Part shown: piece after piece, positions 1 to 7,725 of the stretch
How positions within the stretch are numbered: the stretch's first letter is position 1
Layout: the number at the start of each line of letters is the position of its first letter
Assembly (NCBI GenBank): GCA_036403815.1
Contig: DASWQH010000009.1
Span: 4,111 to 68,110 of the forward strand
Source: JACVRN01 sp036403815
Lineage (GTDB): Bacteria > Acidobacteriota > Blastocatellia > Pyrinomonadales > Pyrinomonadaceae
DNA: 64,000 nt
Direction: 5' to 3'
Position numbers and translations under genes: made by a program
The notes under the pieces: generated by a model
Seen by the model: only the letters and a program-made list of their open reading frames with translations
Database searches by the model: none
Told to the model about the DNA's origin: nothing

Positions 1-858
1 GCCGCTGAACTCGCAACGTGAAAAAATGCCGAGCGCGCGGGCATGCGCCTTGAATTTCTGTTCCAGTGAGCCTTCACCGGCGATCATTAAGCGAAGCCCA
101 CGGCAGACACGGCTGGCAACGGCGAAAGCTTCCAGCAGAGTCATGGGGCCTTTCAGGTGTTCGATGCGTGCGGCGAAGCCAAGGTGTATGTCCGTCGAAG
201 CAGCGCGTGATGCAGAGAGGCGCACCTCGCTAAAATCATCCGTGATGAGCGGGAGGACTGACACTCTTTTTAAGTGTGGCAATCTCTCCTGAAACTGCTG
301 CAAGAGCAGCGGCGAAAGCGCCGCAACCTCCGAGCAGAGCGGGAGTACTGTAGAGAATTGCTCGTAGTAAGATTCAAAACCCGGCGGGTGATACGGGATA
401 CCGACCTCTTGATAAATGACCGGAATGCCTGCGTCATGCGCAGCCTTAATCATGACCATCGCTGCGGGGTCGGGCGTCAACACGTGAATGATGTCGGCGC
501 GTGACTGCTTCAAAGAATCCAGACACTGCTGGTGATACCTGGAAGCAATTGTAGTGCTAATCTTTCGCGCCTTATTTCGCAGAAATCGTTGTGATGAGGG
601 GATGGCGCGCAGCAGCTTCATCGCAATCTTTCTTCCAGCCCCAAGGGATGTGCTGACGGAGTTGGAAGCGACGGTGCGCACCGGCACGCCCGCTTCATGA
701 AGACGCATATAGTAATGATCGCGCGGCAGGTGCGGGTAAAGTAAGAGCACGGAGACGGCATGCCCCAGCCTTTGCAATTGGGTGGCGTAATTAACCAGAA
801 TCTCGTCCGCGCCGCTAATCGGCCCCATGAATTGCCCTTTGCAAAGAATGATTCTCAT
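1..858 (-). CDS. Glycosyltransferase family 4 (partial, runs off the window)
   Basis: The minus-strand frame is open from an ATG at 858 to the window edge (286 codons, no stop). The N-terminus contains GPISGADEILVNYATQL, the typical family-4 start in which a glycine-rich loop precedes an acceptor-binding helix. The last visible stretch (HLGFAARIEHLKGP, then LRLMIAGEGSLEQ) is the linker into the nucleotide-sugar-binding Rossmann domain. It should transfer a sugar from an NDP-sugar to a growing polysaccharide at the cytoplasmic face of the membrane. It lies 15 bp downstream of a family-2 glycosyltransferase on the same strand, so the two are probably co-transcribed. Donor and acceptor cannot be told. 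The C-terminal E-x7-E donor site lies outside the window. Confidence 0.85.
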   Translation of the reverse strand, partial: MRIILCKGQFMGPISGADEILVNYATQLQRLGHAVSVLLLYPHLPRDHYYMRLHEAGVPVRTVASNSVSTSLGAGRKIAMKLLRAIPSSQRFLRNKARKISTTIASRYHQQCLDSLKQSRADIIHVLTPDPAAMVMIKAAHDAGIPVIYQEVGIPYHPPGFESYYEQFSTVLPLCSEVAALSPLLLQQFQERLPHLKRVSVLPLITDDFSEVRLSASRAASTDIHLGFAARIEHLKGPMTLLEAFAVASRVCRGLRLMIAGEGSLEQKFKAHARALGIFSRCEFSG

Positions 859-873
859 CGCTTTCGCCCGGAG

Positions 874-1836
874 TTACCTTTGTACGGAGCGGTTCGTGCC
901 ATCTCCCTGCGCCCCCTTGTCTCTAGCCTTGCTCCACAGGAATCGAATGGAAGAAGGGCTTACGCTTGCGCGCACGAGTCCCAAAGGGTGCAGGCGTACG
1001 GCGGCGAGGATGTTTTTCTGCGCGCGAAGGAATTGATGATGACTGAGAGCGCGCATTGTTTCAACTGCCAGATGCCCCGCCATGTTTTTCGAGAATCGCC
1101 GCCGGGCATCCAGCCTGGCGTTGATGGAAGCCTTTGTCGCTCGCGGCAGTCGAAGCCATTTCTTTCTGAACTGGCGCGTCGCTTTTGCAACCAGTTGGTC
1201 TGCACGGGAAGTGCCTTGACCCGAAGCAGGCGTCGATTTGCGCCAGATCATGGCTGGCTGTTCCAATACCATGACAGGGTATAGAGAGGCAATGCGAATC
1301 CATAAATCCCAATCGTCAATTCCCGGTATGGATTCATCCAGCAGCCCTACGCGGAACAGACAGGAGCGGCGGAAAAGGGCTGTCCCGCACGGGATGAAAT
1401 TCTGTCCCAGCAGTTCCCAGAAGACATCTCCCTGCGGGCAACGCCTTGGATAGAAATCGCTCGTCGCGATGCCGTCTTGGTCTGCAATCAATGCCTGACT
1501 GTAAATCAAGCCTGCTTCGGGGGCGGAGGCTAAAGCCTCAATCTGTAAATCGAGAGACCCGGCGAGCCGCGTGTCATCATCATCCAGAAAGCTGATGTAA
1601 TCTCCTTTGCTCTTTAGTATCCCGATGTTGCGTGCTCCGGCCACCATCTGGTTGCGCGCGACACGAATATAATGAATTCCTTGAATGCTACGGCAGACAG
1701 CGGCAGTCTCGCCAGTCGAAGCGTCATCGACGACAATCACCTCAACAGCTGTTGCGGCAGCGCGGGCGCTCTCAATTGCGCGCGGAAGCATATGAGGTCT
1801 GTCATGGCTGGTGATGATAATACTGGCAATCGGCAT
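874..1836 (-). CDS. Glycosyltransferase family 2
   Basis: A GT-A fold glycosyltransferase. The start MPIASIIITSHDRPHMLPRA is followed by VIVVDDAST (nucleotide binding) and YISFLDDDD, whose aspartates form the metal-binding DXD motif. It probably adds a sugar to a cell-surface polysaccharide. I chose the ATG at 1836 because it aligns with the start of the paralogue at 2145-3104. An upstream ATG at 1884 would add 16 residues, and neither start has a strong ribosome-binding site. The two family-2 proteins are clear paralogues over their first 230 residues, so the pair probably arose by duplication. A 260-bp intergenic stretch rich in inverted repeats separates them. Confidence 0.9.
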   Translation of the reverse strand: MPIASIIITSHDRPHMLPRAIESARAAATAVEVIVVDDASTGETAAVCRSIQGIHYIRVARNQMVAGARNIGILKSKGDYISFLDDDDTRLAGSLDLQIEALASAPEAGLIYSQALIADQDGIATSDFYPRRCPQGDVFWELLGQNFIPCGTALFRRSCLFRVGLLDESIPGIDDWDLWIRIASLYPVMVLEQPAMIWRKSTPASGQGTSRADQLVAKATRQFRKKWLRLPRATKASINARLDARRRFSKNMAGHLAVETMRALSHHQFLRAQKNILAAVRLHPLGLVRASVSPSSIRFLWSKARDKGAQGDGTNRSVQR

Positions 1837-1936
1837 ATAAGTTTCGGCAGTTGCGCTCCCAACAAAGGTCACGGCACCGGACATTTGATGTAAGAAGCCG
1901 TTTAAGAATTCAATCGTGTGCGCCGAAGGCGCAGCC

Positions 1937-2103
1937 AGAAGGTAGCCAGAGGCTGAGGCGGACGCGAGGCCACCTCAGCCTCTGGTCAGAGTGTAGCAAT
2001 CATTCGCGCCCTGAAGGGAGCGCGTAGATTCTATGCGCCTCTTTCAGGGCGCGTGACCTTAAACTCGCTTCAGTTCCAGACGTTGCACGTCTGGCTACCT
2101 TCT
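1937..2103. repeat. Cluster of nested inverted repeats (REP/BIME-like)
   Basis: The gap between the two family-2 glycosyltransferases holds several inverted repeats. Arms at 1946-1961 and 1970-1985 (ccagaggctgagg core, 16 bp, one G:U pair) enclose an 8-base loop. A second exact 14-bp pair, agaaggtagccaga at 1937-1950 and its reverse complement at 2090-2103, brackets the whole region. A third small hairpin, ccagacg-ttgca-cgtctgg, lies at 2076-2094. A further pair around gcgccctgaa / ttcagggcgc sits at about 2006-2052. None is followed by a T-run, so a simple terminator is unlikely. The nesting resembles REP/BIME elements. Confidence 0.6.
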
Positions 2104-2144
2104 CGTCGCCGCTCGCGCAGTGGTAAAGAGTCTTCATACAGCTT

Positions 2145-3104
2145 CTAAAGGTGAAGTTTATCCCCACCTTCCTGACGAGGTGCCTCTAATGCCTCGCGCT
2201 TGAGAAACCTCAACGCCAGCTTTTTATAGGCTGCGGGACGCAAAGCGCGAAACGGGTTCAACTGTAAGGCCGCCAGAACATTCGAGTAGCTGAACATGTA
2301 CGCACCCTCACGCACGCTGCGCATTGCGTTCCAGAGTAAAGTATCTGCAATGCGGTTGACGGCTCGCCGCCGGACTTCTCTAATCTTGCTTGCAGGGGCG
2401 GCTCCGGCTCTGGGCAAACGAAATAGCTGCAACTGATGACGCGCTGCTCTGGTAAGATAGCGCGCCTGGGCGGACGAGCCTTGCTTTGAGGATGGCGTTG
2501 GCTTTCTATAAATACTCACGGGCTGGTCTAAAACAACGACCGGGTACAGTTCCGCGATGCGCACAAAAATATCCCAATCGTCCAGACCCGGCAAACTGCT
2601 CCGAAGCAGTCCGACGCTTGCGAAACATTCTTTGCGAATCACAACTGAGATGGGCAAGACAGGGAAAGCGAGTTCAAGTAGTTCCCAGAAGATGTCTCCG
2701 CCGGTAGATTGAGGCGCTGAAACTTCCCCCGTCAGTTGACCATCCTGATCGGCCATCAACATCGCCCCGCAAACGAAGCCTGCTGCTTTGTCGGCCATCA
2801 GCGCCTCGACTTGCAGGTCAAGCGACCCCGGCAAACGAAGATCGTCGTCATCCAGAAACGCTATGTAATCAGCCGAACTTGCCAGAATGCCAACATTGCG
2901 TGCCCCTGCCACGCCCTGGTTCAAGTCCAGTCGAATATATTTAATGCCTCCAATGGCCTTGCACACCCGCGCGGTCGTATCGCTGGAAGCATCATCAACC
3001 ACAATAACCTCTACATCGGAGCCAGCTCTACGGGCGCTTTCAATTGCACGAGGCAGCAAGTGCGGGCGGCTGTGCGTGGGGATGATAACGCTGACCTGCG
3101 GCAT
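2145..3104 (-). CDS. Glycosyltransferase family 2 (paralogue of the downstream gene)
   Basis: A 319-residue GT-A glycosyltransferase. It starts MPQVSVIIPTHSRPHLLPRA, has VEVIVVDDASSD as the uridine-diphosphate pocket and YIAFLDDDDLRLPGS carrying the DXD metal site. The second half has LPGLDDWDIFVRIAELYPVV, the acceptor-side motif also found in its paralogue (PGIDDWDLWIRIASLYPVM). It is probably involved in assembling the polysaccharide exported by the divergent ABC transporter, from which it is separated by a 114-bp gap that must hold both promoters. Confidence 0.9.
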   Translation of the reverse strand: MPQVSVIIPTHSRPHLLPRAIESARRAGSDVEVIVVDDASSDTTARVCKAIGGIKYIRLDLNQGVAGARNVGILASSADYIAFLDDDDLRLPGSLDLQVEALMADKAAGFVCGAMLMADQDGQLTGEVSAPQSTGGDIFWELLELAFPVLPISVVIRKECFASVGLLRSSLPGLDDWDIFVRIAELYPVVVLDQPVSIYRKPTPSSKQGSSAQARYLTRAARHQLQLFRLPRAGAAPASKIREVRRRAVNRIADTLLWNAMRSVREGAYMFSYSNVLAALQLNPFRALRPAAYKKLALRFLKREALEAPRQEGGDKLHL

Positions 3105-3218
3105 ACTGCCTTTCTATCTCCCAAGTGGCTCTGTGTTTAATAGTTGATCTTGACGCGCTTGACTACTCGTCTATAAACTGCCATCGAATCTAAAAGCCGG
3201 GAAGAGAGCGGATAATCC

Positions 3219-4136
3219 TTGTCTCATTCAGCTTATAAGAAAAGCGTAGACATGCCAGCCGCTTCTTCCAACATGCGCTCATCCTCTACGGCACATGGTC
3301 TATCTATAGCTCTACCCCGTGAACCCTTACTCAAAATCAGGCCGAACAGGTCGTGGGCAGCGATTGACCTGCGAGAGGTCTGGGCGCACCGGGAAATCTT
3401 CTTCCTTCTGATCTGGCGTGACCTCAAGCTGCGTTACCGGCAGACCCTGTTAGGCGCTGCCTGGGTGATTCTTCAACCGCTCTTGATGACTCTGGTCTTC
3501 ACAGTCTTTTTCGGACTCATAGGTCATCCCCCTGTGAAGAACGTTCCCTATCCGCTCTTTGTATATGCAGGGCTTCTGCCCTGGACATTCTTCTCCACCG
3601 CCGTGCTCGGCAGCAGCTATAGCCTGATCTCGCAGGCCGACATGATCAGAAAAACCTACTTTCCGCGAGTGCTTCTTCCGGCGGCGGCTGTTGCCGTACG
3701 GCTGTCCGATTTTATCATCTCTTTAACGGCACTCATCTTTTTAATGATCTACTACGGCGTGTATCCGACAGCCTCCATCTTGTGGATGGCGCTGGTTGTA
3801 CTGAATCTGTTCCTCTTCACCGTAGGGCTGGGGACGTGGCTTGCAGCCCTCAATATCAGGTACGAAGATGTAGGCACGGTGCTTCCAGTATTACTGCAAA
3901 TCTGGATGTTCGTCTCGCCCATCATCTACCCTTCGAGCTTAGTGCCACGTAGATGGACATGGCTCTATTATCTTAATCCGCTGGCCGGAATCATCGAAGG
4001 CTTCCGCGCTTCGCTTTTCAATCTTGAGTTCAACCGGGCGAGTTTGCTCGTCTCTTTTCTGGTAACCATTTTCCTGCTCGTCCTTATCTCATTTTCGTTC
4101 CGGCGTATGGAAGACGGATTCGCAGACATCATCTGA
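3219..4136 (+). CDS. ABC-2 type polysaccharide exporter, permease subunit
   Basis: A 305-residue inner-membrane protein of the Wzm/TagG type. It has six hydrophobic segments after a roughly 50-residue polar N-terminus, and the typical opening REIFFLLIWRDLKLRYRQT followed by LGAAWVILQPLLM. It would form the channel that moves lipid-linked O-antigen, capsule or similar glycan across the membrane. The long start is a TTG at 3219 with a purine-rich gaagagagcgg about 10 bases upstream; an ATG at 3252 is the alternative. It is followed by its ATPase after 9 bp, so the two form one transport operon. Confidence 0.9.
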   Translation: MSHSAYKKSVDMPAASSNMRSSSTAHGLSIALPREPLLKIRPNRSWAAIDLREVWAHREIFFLLIWRDLKLRYRQTLLGAAWVILQPLLMTLVFTVFFGLIGHPPVKNVPYPLFVYAGLLPWTFFSTAVLGSSYSLISQADMIRKTYFPRVLLPAAAVAVRLSDFIISLTALIFLMIYYGVYPTASILWMALVVLNLFLFTVGLGTWLAALNIRYEDVGTVLPVLLQIWMFVSPIIYPSSLVPRRWTWLYYLNPLAGIIEGFRASLFNLEFNRASLLVSFLVTIFLLVLISFSFRRMEDGFADII

Positions 4137-4145
4137 AGGTCTAGC

Positions 4146-4925
4146 ATGAGGCCAATCGTCCGAGTCAGGAATCTGAGCAAGCGCTACTCTTTGCTTAAAC
4201 CGCGCGGCACACGCCAGACCCTGCGCCAGGCGTTCGTGGAAGCGTTGAAAGCGCCTGTGCGCCGCATTTCAAGACTCGGCATGCCAGAAGGCGAAGCCCT
4301 TTGGGCGCTGCGGGACATAAGCTTCGACGTGGAGCCGGGCGAAGTGGTGGGCGTCATAGGCCCCAACGGAGCGGGCAAGTCCACCCTGCTTAAAATCCTT
4401 TCGCGTATAACAAAGCCATCGACAGGCGAAATAGACCTCTACGGTCGAGTGGGCAGCCTGCTCAGCGTAGGGGCTGGCTTTCATCCTAATCTAACGGGGC
4501 GCGAGAATATCTACTTTCACGGCAGCCTTCTGGGCATGCGTCGCGCGGAAATAAGGCGCAAGTTCGATGAGATAGTAGCTTTCGCAGAGGTGGAGCAATT
4601 CTTAGACACAGCCGTCAAGCATTATTCATCGGGCATGTATGTGCGCCTGGCCTTTGCCATCGCCGCCCATGCCGAGCCTGAAATCCTTCTGCTTGACGAA
4701 GTCGTCGCCATTGGCGATGACGCTTTCCAGAAAAAGTGTGTCCTGAAACTACTGGAGATGCCGCCCAAAGGCCATACAGTCTTCTTCGTTAGTCACAATT
4801 TAGCCATGATTCGGGACTTGTGCCATCGCGTGCTGCTGATCGAGTCCGGCCTGCTTTACCTGGACGCAGATGCCGCCTCTGTAATCGCCAAATATCTCGG
4901 AAGCGCTTCTCAACATAGATCGTAA
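4146..4925 (+). CDS. ABC-2 type polysaccharide exporter, ATPase subunit
   Basis: A 259-residue nucleotide-binding subunit of the Wzt/TagH type. Walker A is GPNGAGKST (about 72-80), the signature is YSSGMYVRLAF (160-170), Walker B is ILLLDEVVAIGD (180-191) and the switch histidine is in FVSHNL (about 217). The N-terminal 60 residues carry the RYSLLKPRG...ALWALRDISF pattern of polysaccharide exporters. The extra C-terminal carbohydrate-binding domain of some Wzt proteins is absent, so export probably does not require recognition of a modified non-reducing end. It pairs with the permease just upstream. Confidence 0.92.
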   Translation: MRPIVRVRNLSKRYSLLKPRGTRQTLRQAFVEALKAPVRRISRLGMPEGEALWALRDISFDVEPGEVVGVIGPNGAGKSTLLKILSRITKPSTGEIDLYGRVGSLLSVGAGFHPNLTGRENIYFHGSLLGMRRAEIRRKFDEIVAFAEVEQFLDTAVKHYSSGMYVRLAFAIAAHAEPEILLLDEVVAIGDDAFQKKCVLKLLEMPPKGHTVFFVSHNLAMIRDLCHRVLLIESGLLYLDADAASVIAKYLGSASQHRS

Positions 4926-4984
4926 GCGCATCATCCACAGCTTGAAAGCGTTCATGCGCAAAGCACTAGGGCATCCTTGAGGAT

Positions 4985-5022
4985 GAGTAATGCCTGTAGA
5001 TTTTACCTGACAGGCATTACTC
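4985..5022. terminator. Perfect 13-bp stem hairpin after the ABC exporter
   Basis: gagtaatgcctgt (4985-4997) and its exact reverse complement (5010-5022) flank a 12-base loop, 60 bp after the exporter stop codon. There is no T-run on either side, so it may be a factor-dependent end, an RNA-stability hairpin or a protein-binding site instead of a classical intrinsic terminator. Confidence 0.45.
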
Positions 5023-5468
5023 AGGTAGGCTCTTAAATCCTGACACCTTTCGATGTGGAAAAATCCTACACGCCCTGTCCAACTTACTGACAGACAAATC
5101 TTATTTAAGCTATAGAATGCATGGCCTGATTAGGTGATGAATAGAACGCTTTGTGCGCCGGAATCTCTTCCACTTTAAGAGGAGGCGCATGCTCATTTCA
5201 CCTCGGTGAGCTTAAGCTCCGCAAGCGTTGATTCACACAATTTGAGGTAAATGCTCTGTATTTACCTGCCAGTGTAGTACAGAGGGAATTGATTCTCTAA
5301 CCCTGCATCAACCCTCTATCTTTGTTAATCAAAATAATTCCTTAATGGAATCTACGTGCGGGAGACCCATACGCCCAGGTCCCTGTAATTTCAGGAGGAA
5401 CTTTCTATCTCAAGCCACAGTCGTCTCTCAAATTTTCACGTCTGAAACCCCCACTGCCGAATAAAGCT
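5023..5468. other. Gene-free leader of the LuxR-type regulator
   Basis: About 450 bp with no plausible reading frame lie upstream of the regulator gene. It is AT-richer than the flanking genes and presumably carries the regulator's promoter. A purine-rich aggaggaa at about 5392-5399 is too far from the start codon to serve it. I could not assign a -10/-35 pair with confidence, and I saw no riboswitch-like fold. Confidence 0.3.
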
Positions 5469-6122
5469 ATGCGAACATTCTCAAAATCCCCCGAATCAGA
5501 AGCACCCGACCAACCGGAAAGCTATACGTTTAGAGGTAGAGATGCCTATCCAAAAGCGCAGAATGATGAGATGGCGCTCCTCGCCCTGAGTCACACGCCC
5601 GTCGAGCACATCCTCTATCAGGTGATGCTCAAGGAGACGCTTGAGGAGAAGAAAGACAGCGGGGTATTCAGCGTCCGACGCCTCATGCAACTGACCGGCT
5701 TAAATAGCTACAGCACTGTGAGGCGTGGTCGTGACGGACTTCTGAGCAAGAAGAGCATCGAGGTGACGGAGACCAACGCAAGCGGCACCAGGCAGACCAT
5801 TTATACAATTTTCAATCCGCTCGAAATCTTCTCCAGACGGCGAGAGGCGGGCATCGCTCCCTATCCGAAGGAGCTGGATAATTACGCATCAGTGCCCGGA
5901 TACGGTCGCGCCCTGAAGCGCGTGCTTGATGGTTGCTACCTGAGCCGAAGAGAAGCTCAAGTGGCATTAGCATGCGCCGAAGGTCTCACCAATTCCGAGA
6001 TAGGAAAGAAACTCTTCATCAGCGAGCAAACCGTGAAATTTCACCTGAGCCACATCTTCGTCAAACTCGGCGTCAGGCGCAGAGCGGAACTAATCTCGCG
6101 CCTGCTCGCGCAGGTAGCATGA
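5469..6122 (+). CDS. LuxR-type transcriptional regulator with an N-terminal winged helix
   Basis: A 217-residue DNA-binding protein. Residues of about 35-105 (VEHILYQVMLKETLEEKK, then FSVRRLMQLTGLNSYSTVRR) look like a winged-helix domain. Residues of about 155-215 are a LuxR/GerE helix-turn-helix (LSRREAQVALACAEGLTNSE, then LFISEQTVKFHLSHIFVKLG). There is no receiver domain, so it is not a conventional response regulator. It sits directly before the polysaccharide export genes and probably controls them. Confidence 0.85.
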   Translation: MRTFSKSPESEAPDQPESYTFRGRDAYPKAQNDEMALLALSHTPVEHILYQVMLKETLEEKKDSGVFSVRRLMQLTGLNSYSTVRRGRDGLLSKKSIEVTETNASGTRQTIYTIFNPLEIFSRRREAGIAPYPKELDNYASVPGYGRALKRVLDGCYLSRREAQVALACAEGLTNSEIGKKLFISEQTVKFHLSHIFVKLGVRRRAELISRLLAQVA

Positions 6123-6332
6123 AAGCTGAAACGAATCGAACAGAGGGTTCAGTTATAGGATATGACTTGAATTCAGAATTTATCTGAATACTTGAAAATT
6201 TAACGCTCGCCTCGCGCCATAGGAGGCTTCCCGCTATTTGGGTCAGGCGTGACATTCACAACCTCTTAAGAAGTTGAGGTTTGAGCAGGTCAGGCGAGCG
6301 TGGAAGTGTGTTTGAGGGAAAGGTATAGAAAA

Positions 6333-6608
6333 ATGGGGCCGATTAAAGCAAAGAGAAAGAAAAGAAAGAAGACGGCGCTCGTCGTCTGCCGCGACCGGAA
6401 AGAGTTCTGGACGACACAGACCCAATTCTGGCAGTGGGTCAGAGAGGGCGTCATAGAAAAGACCGGCGACAAGCCTCTCACAGGGGCATTTCTGCGAGAG
6501 CACGAAGAACTGATGGTTCTCTTAAGCAACACTGTGCTCAATCTTGCCTGCCCGAATCACCTGCGCGAGTCACTTCTGTCACGTCGCATTGGATTGGCCT
6601 CGAAATGA
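6333..6608 (+). CDS. Small basic protein of unknown function
   Basis: A 91-residue protein with a strongly basic start (GPIKAKRKKRKKTALVVCRD), then FWTTQTQFWQWVREGVIE and a helix near LREHEELMVLLSNTVLN. The ATG at 6333 is preceded by gagggaaagg at a good distance; a GTG at 6300 would add 11 residues. It lies between the regulator and the export gene on the same strand. The WQWVREGVIEKTGDKPLTG stretch resembles a MerR-like helix-turn-helix (a tryptophan-turn-arginine segment), but I do not recognise the family. It may be an accessory DNA- or RNA-binding protein of the polysaccharide locus. Confidence 0.55.
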   Translation: MGPIKAKRKKRKKTALVVCRDRKEFWTTQTQFWQWVREGVIEKTGDKPLTGAFLREHEELMVLLSNTVLNLACPNHLRESLLSRRIGLASK

Positions 6609-6639
6609 AAACGGTTTGCGAATCTTACGGAGCAAAGAG

Positions 6640-7701
6640 ATGAAAAAGAGGTGCGCCCAAACCTCCCTTAGATGGATATTAATCATCGCACTCTTCTTTA
6701 TGGAACAGGGACTTCTCAATGCCCAGCAAAGCGGTGCTCCGTCCTCTTCATCCGGCACATCTGCGAGTCCTCCTGCCTCAGATTCCAGTAGTGCCTCTGC
6801 TGTGCGTACTCTTGGAGATCAATATCGCATAGGGCCGCGCGACGTGCTCACCATCCGCGTCAACGCCGGTCGCCCAGTACCGGAGCTTTCCTTCGAGGCG
6901 GTTGAAGTAGACGAGTGCGGTCGTATCCCACTGCCCTCTGTGCAGTATGAAGAGCGGAATGATATTCAGGCTGCGGGACGAACCCGGACTGAATTGGCCG
7001 AAGAGCTTCGCACCTTTTTCCTGAAGTACAAGCGAAACCCGCAGGTCATCGTCATAGTCAAGGAATACAACTCGCAGCCCGTGGCGATTAACGGGGCAGT
7101 AGTGAAGCCCGGCCTGTTCCAAATGCGCCGTCCCGTCCAACTCATGGAACTCGTGCAATTCTATGCCGGGGGGGCAACGGAAAAATCAGGTGGCCGCATT
7201 CAGATAGCGCGCCTAAACAACTTTCTGATGTGTAAAGGGACAGAGGCCACGCCTCCCCCATCCATAGAGTTTCTGGCATTCAATCTGAAAGACACTTTGG
7301 GCGGCATCGAAGCCTCTAACCCCTACCTTCAGCCCGGCGACGTTATTACCCTGCCGGAAGCAAAAGAGGCCTACGTGATTGGCAATGTAGTTCGCCCCGG
7401 CCCTATCAGCCTGAAAGACGACAGCATGACCATCTCCAAGGCGATAGCAATGGCCGGTGGTTTCTTAGAGGATTCGAAGCGGGACCGCATTAAAATCATC
7501 CGCCAGGACCAGGGTAGCGGCGCAAGGAAAGAGATATTGGTTGACTATGACGCGATAAATAAGCAGAAGACCCCGGACGTCGGGCTCCTTCCAAATGACA
7601 TCATCGAGGTTCAGGTGTCTAGCGGAAAGAGATTCTTGAGAACTCTGGCTGGCGCAGTCGTACCTTCAATTGCCCAAATGCCCGTGAGGGTCATACCCTA
7701 G
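6640..7701 (+). CDS. Polysaccharide export protein (Wza-like, SLBB domains)
   Basis: A 353-residue exported protein. The ATG at 6640 has cggagcaaagag just upstream and begins a clean signal peptide (MKKRCAQTSL, a hydrophobic core ILIIALFFM, and cleavage near LNAQQ). A poly-export domain follows (YRIGPRDVLTIRV, then RIPLPSVQYEERNDIQAAG), then two SLBB-type ligand-binding segments (AINGAVVKPGLFQMRRP, later VIGNVVRPGPISLKDD). It should form or plug the outer-membrane channel for exopolysaccharide. No lipobox is visible, unlike Wza of Escherichia coli. It is followed after 24 bp by the chain-length/kinase gene, the usual partner. Confidence 0.9.
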   Translation: MKKRCAQTSLRWILIIALFFMEQGLLNAQQSGAPSSSSGTSASPPASDSSSASAVRTLGDQYRIGPRDVLTIRVNAGRPVPELSFEAVEVDECGRIPLPSVQYEERNDIQAAGRTRTELAEELRTFFLKYKRNPQVIVIVKEYNSQPVAINGAVVKPGLFQMRRPVQLMELVQFYAGGATEKSGGRIQIARLNNFLMCKGTEATPPPSIEFLAFNLKDTLGGIEASNPYLQPGDVITLPEAKEAYVIGNVVRPGPISLKDDSMTISKAIAMAGGFLEDSKRDRIKIIRQDQGSGARKEILVDYDAINKQKTPDVGLLPNDIIEVQVSSGKRFLRTLAGAVVPSIAQMPVRVIP

Positions 7702-7725
7702 GCCAATTCCATTTAGAGAATCGCC

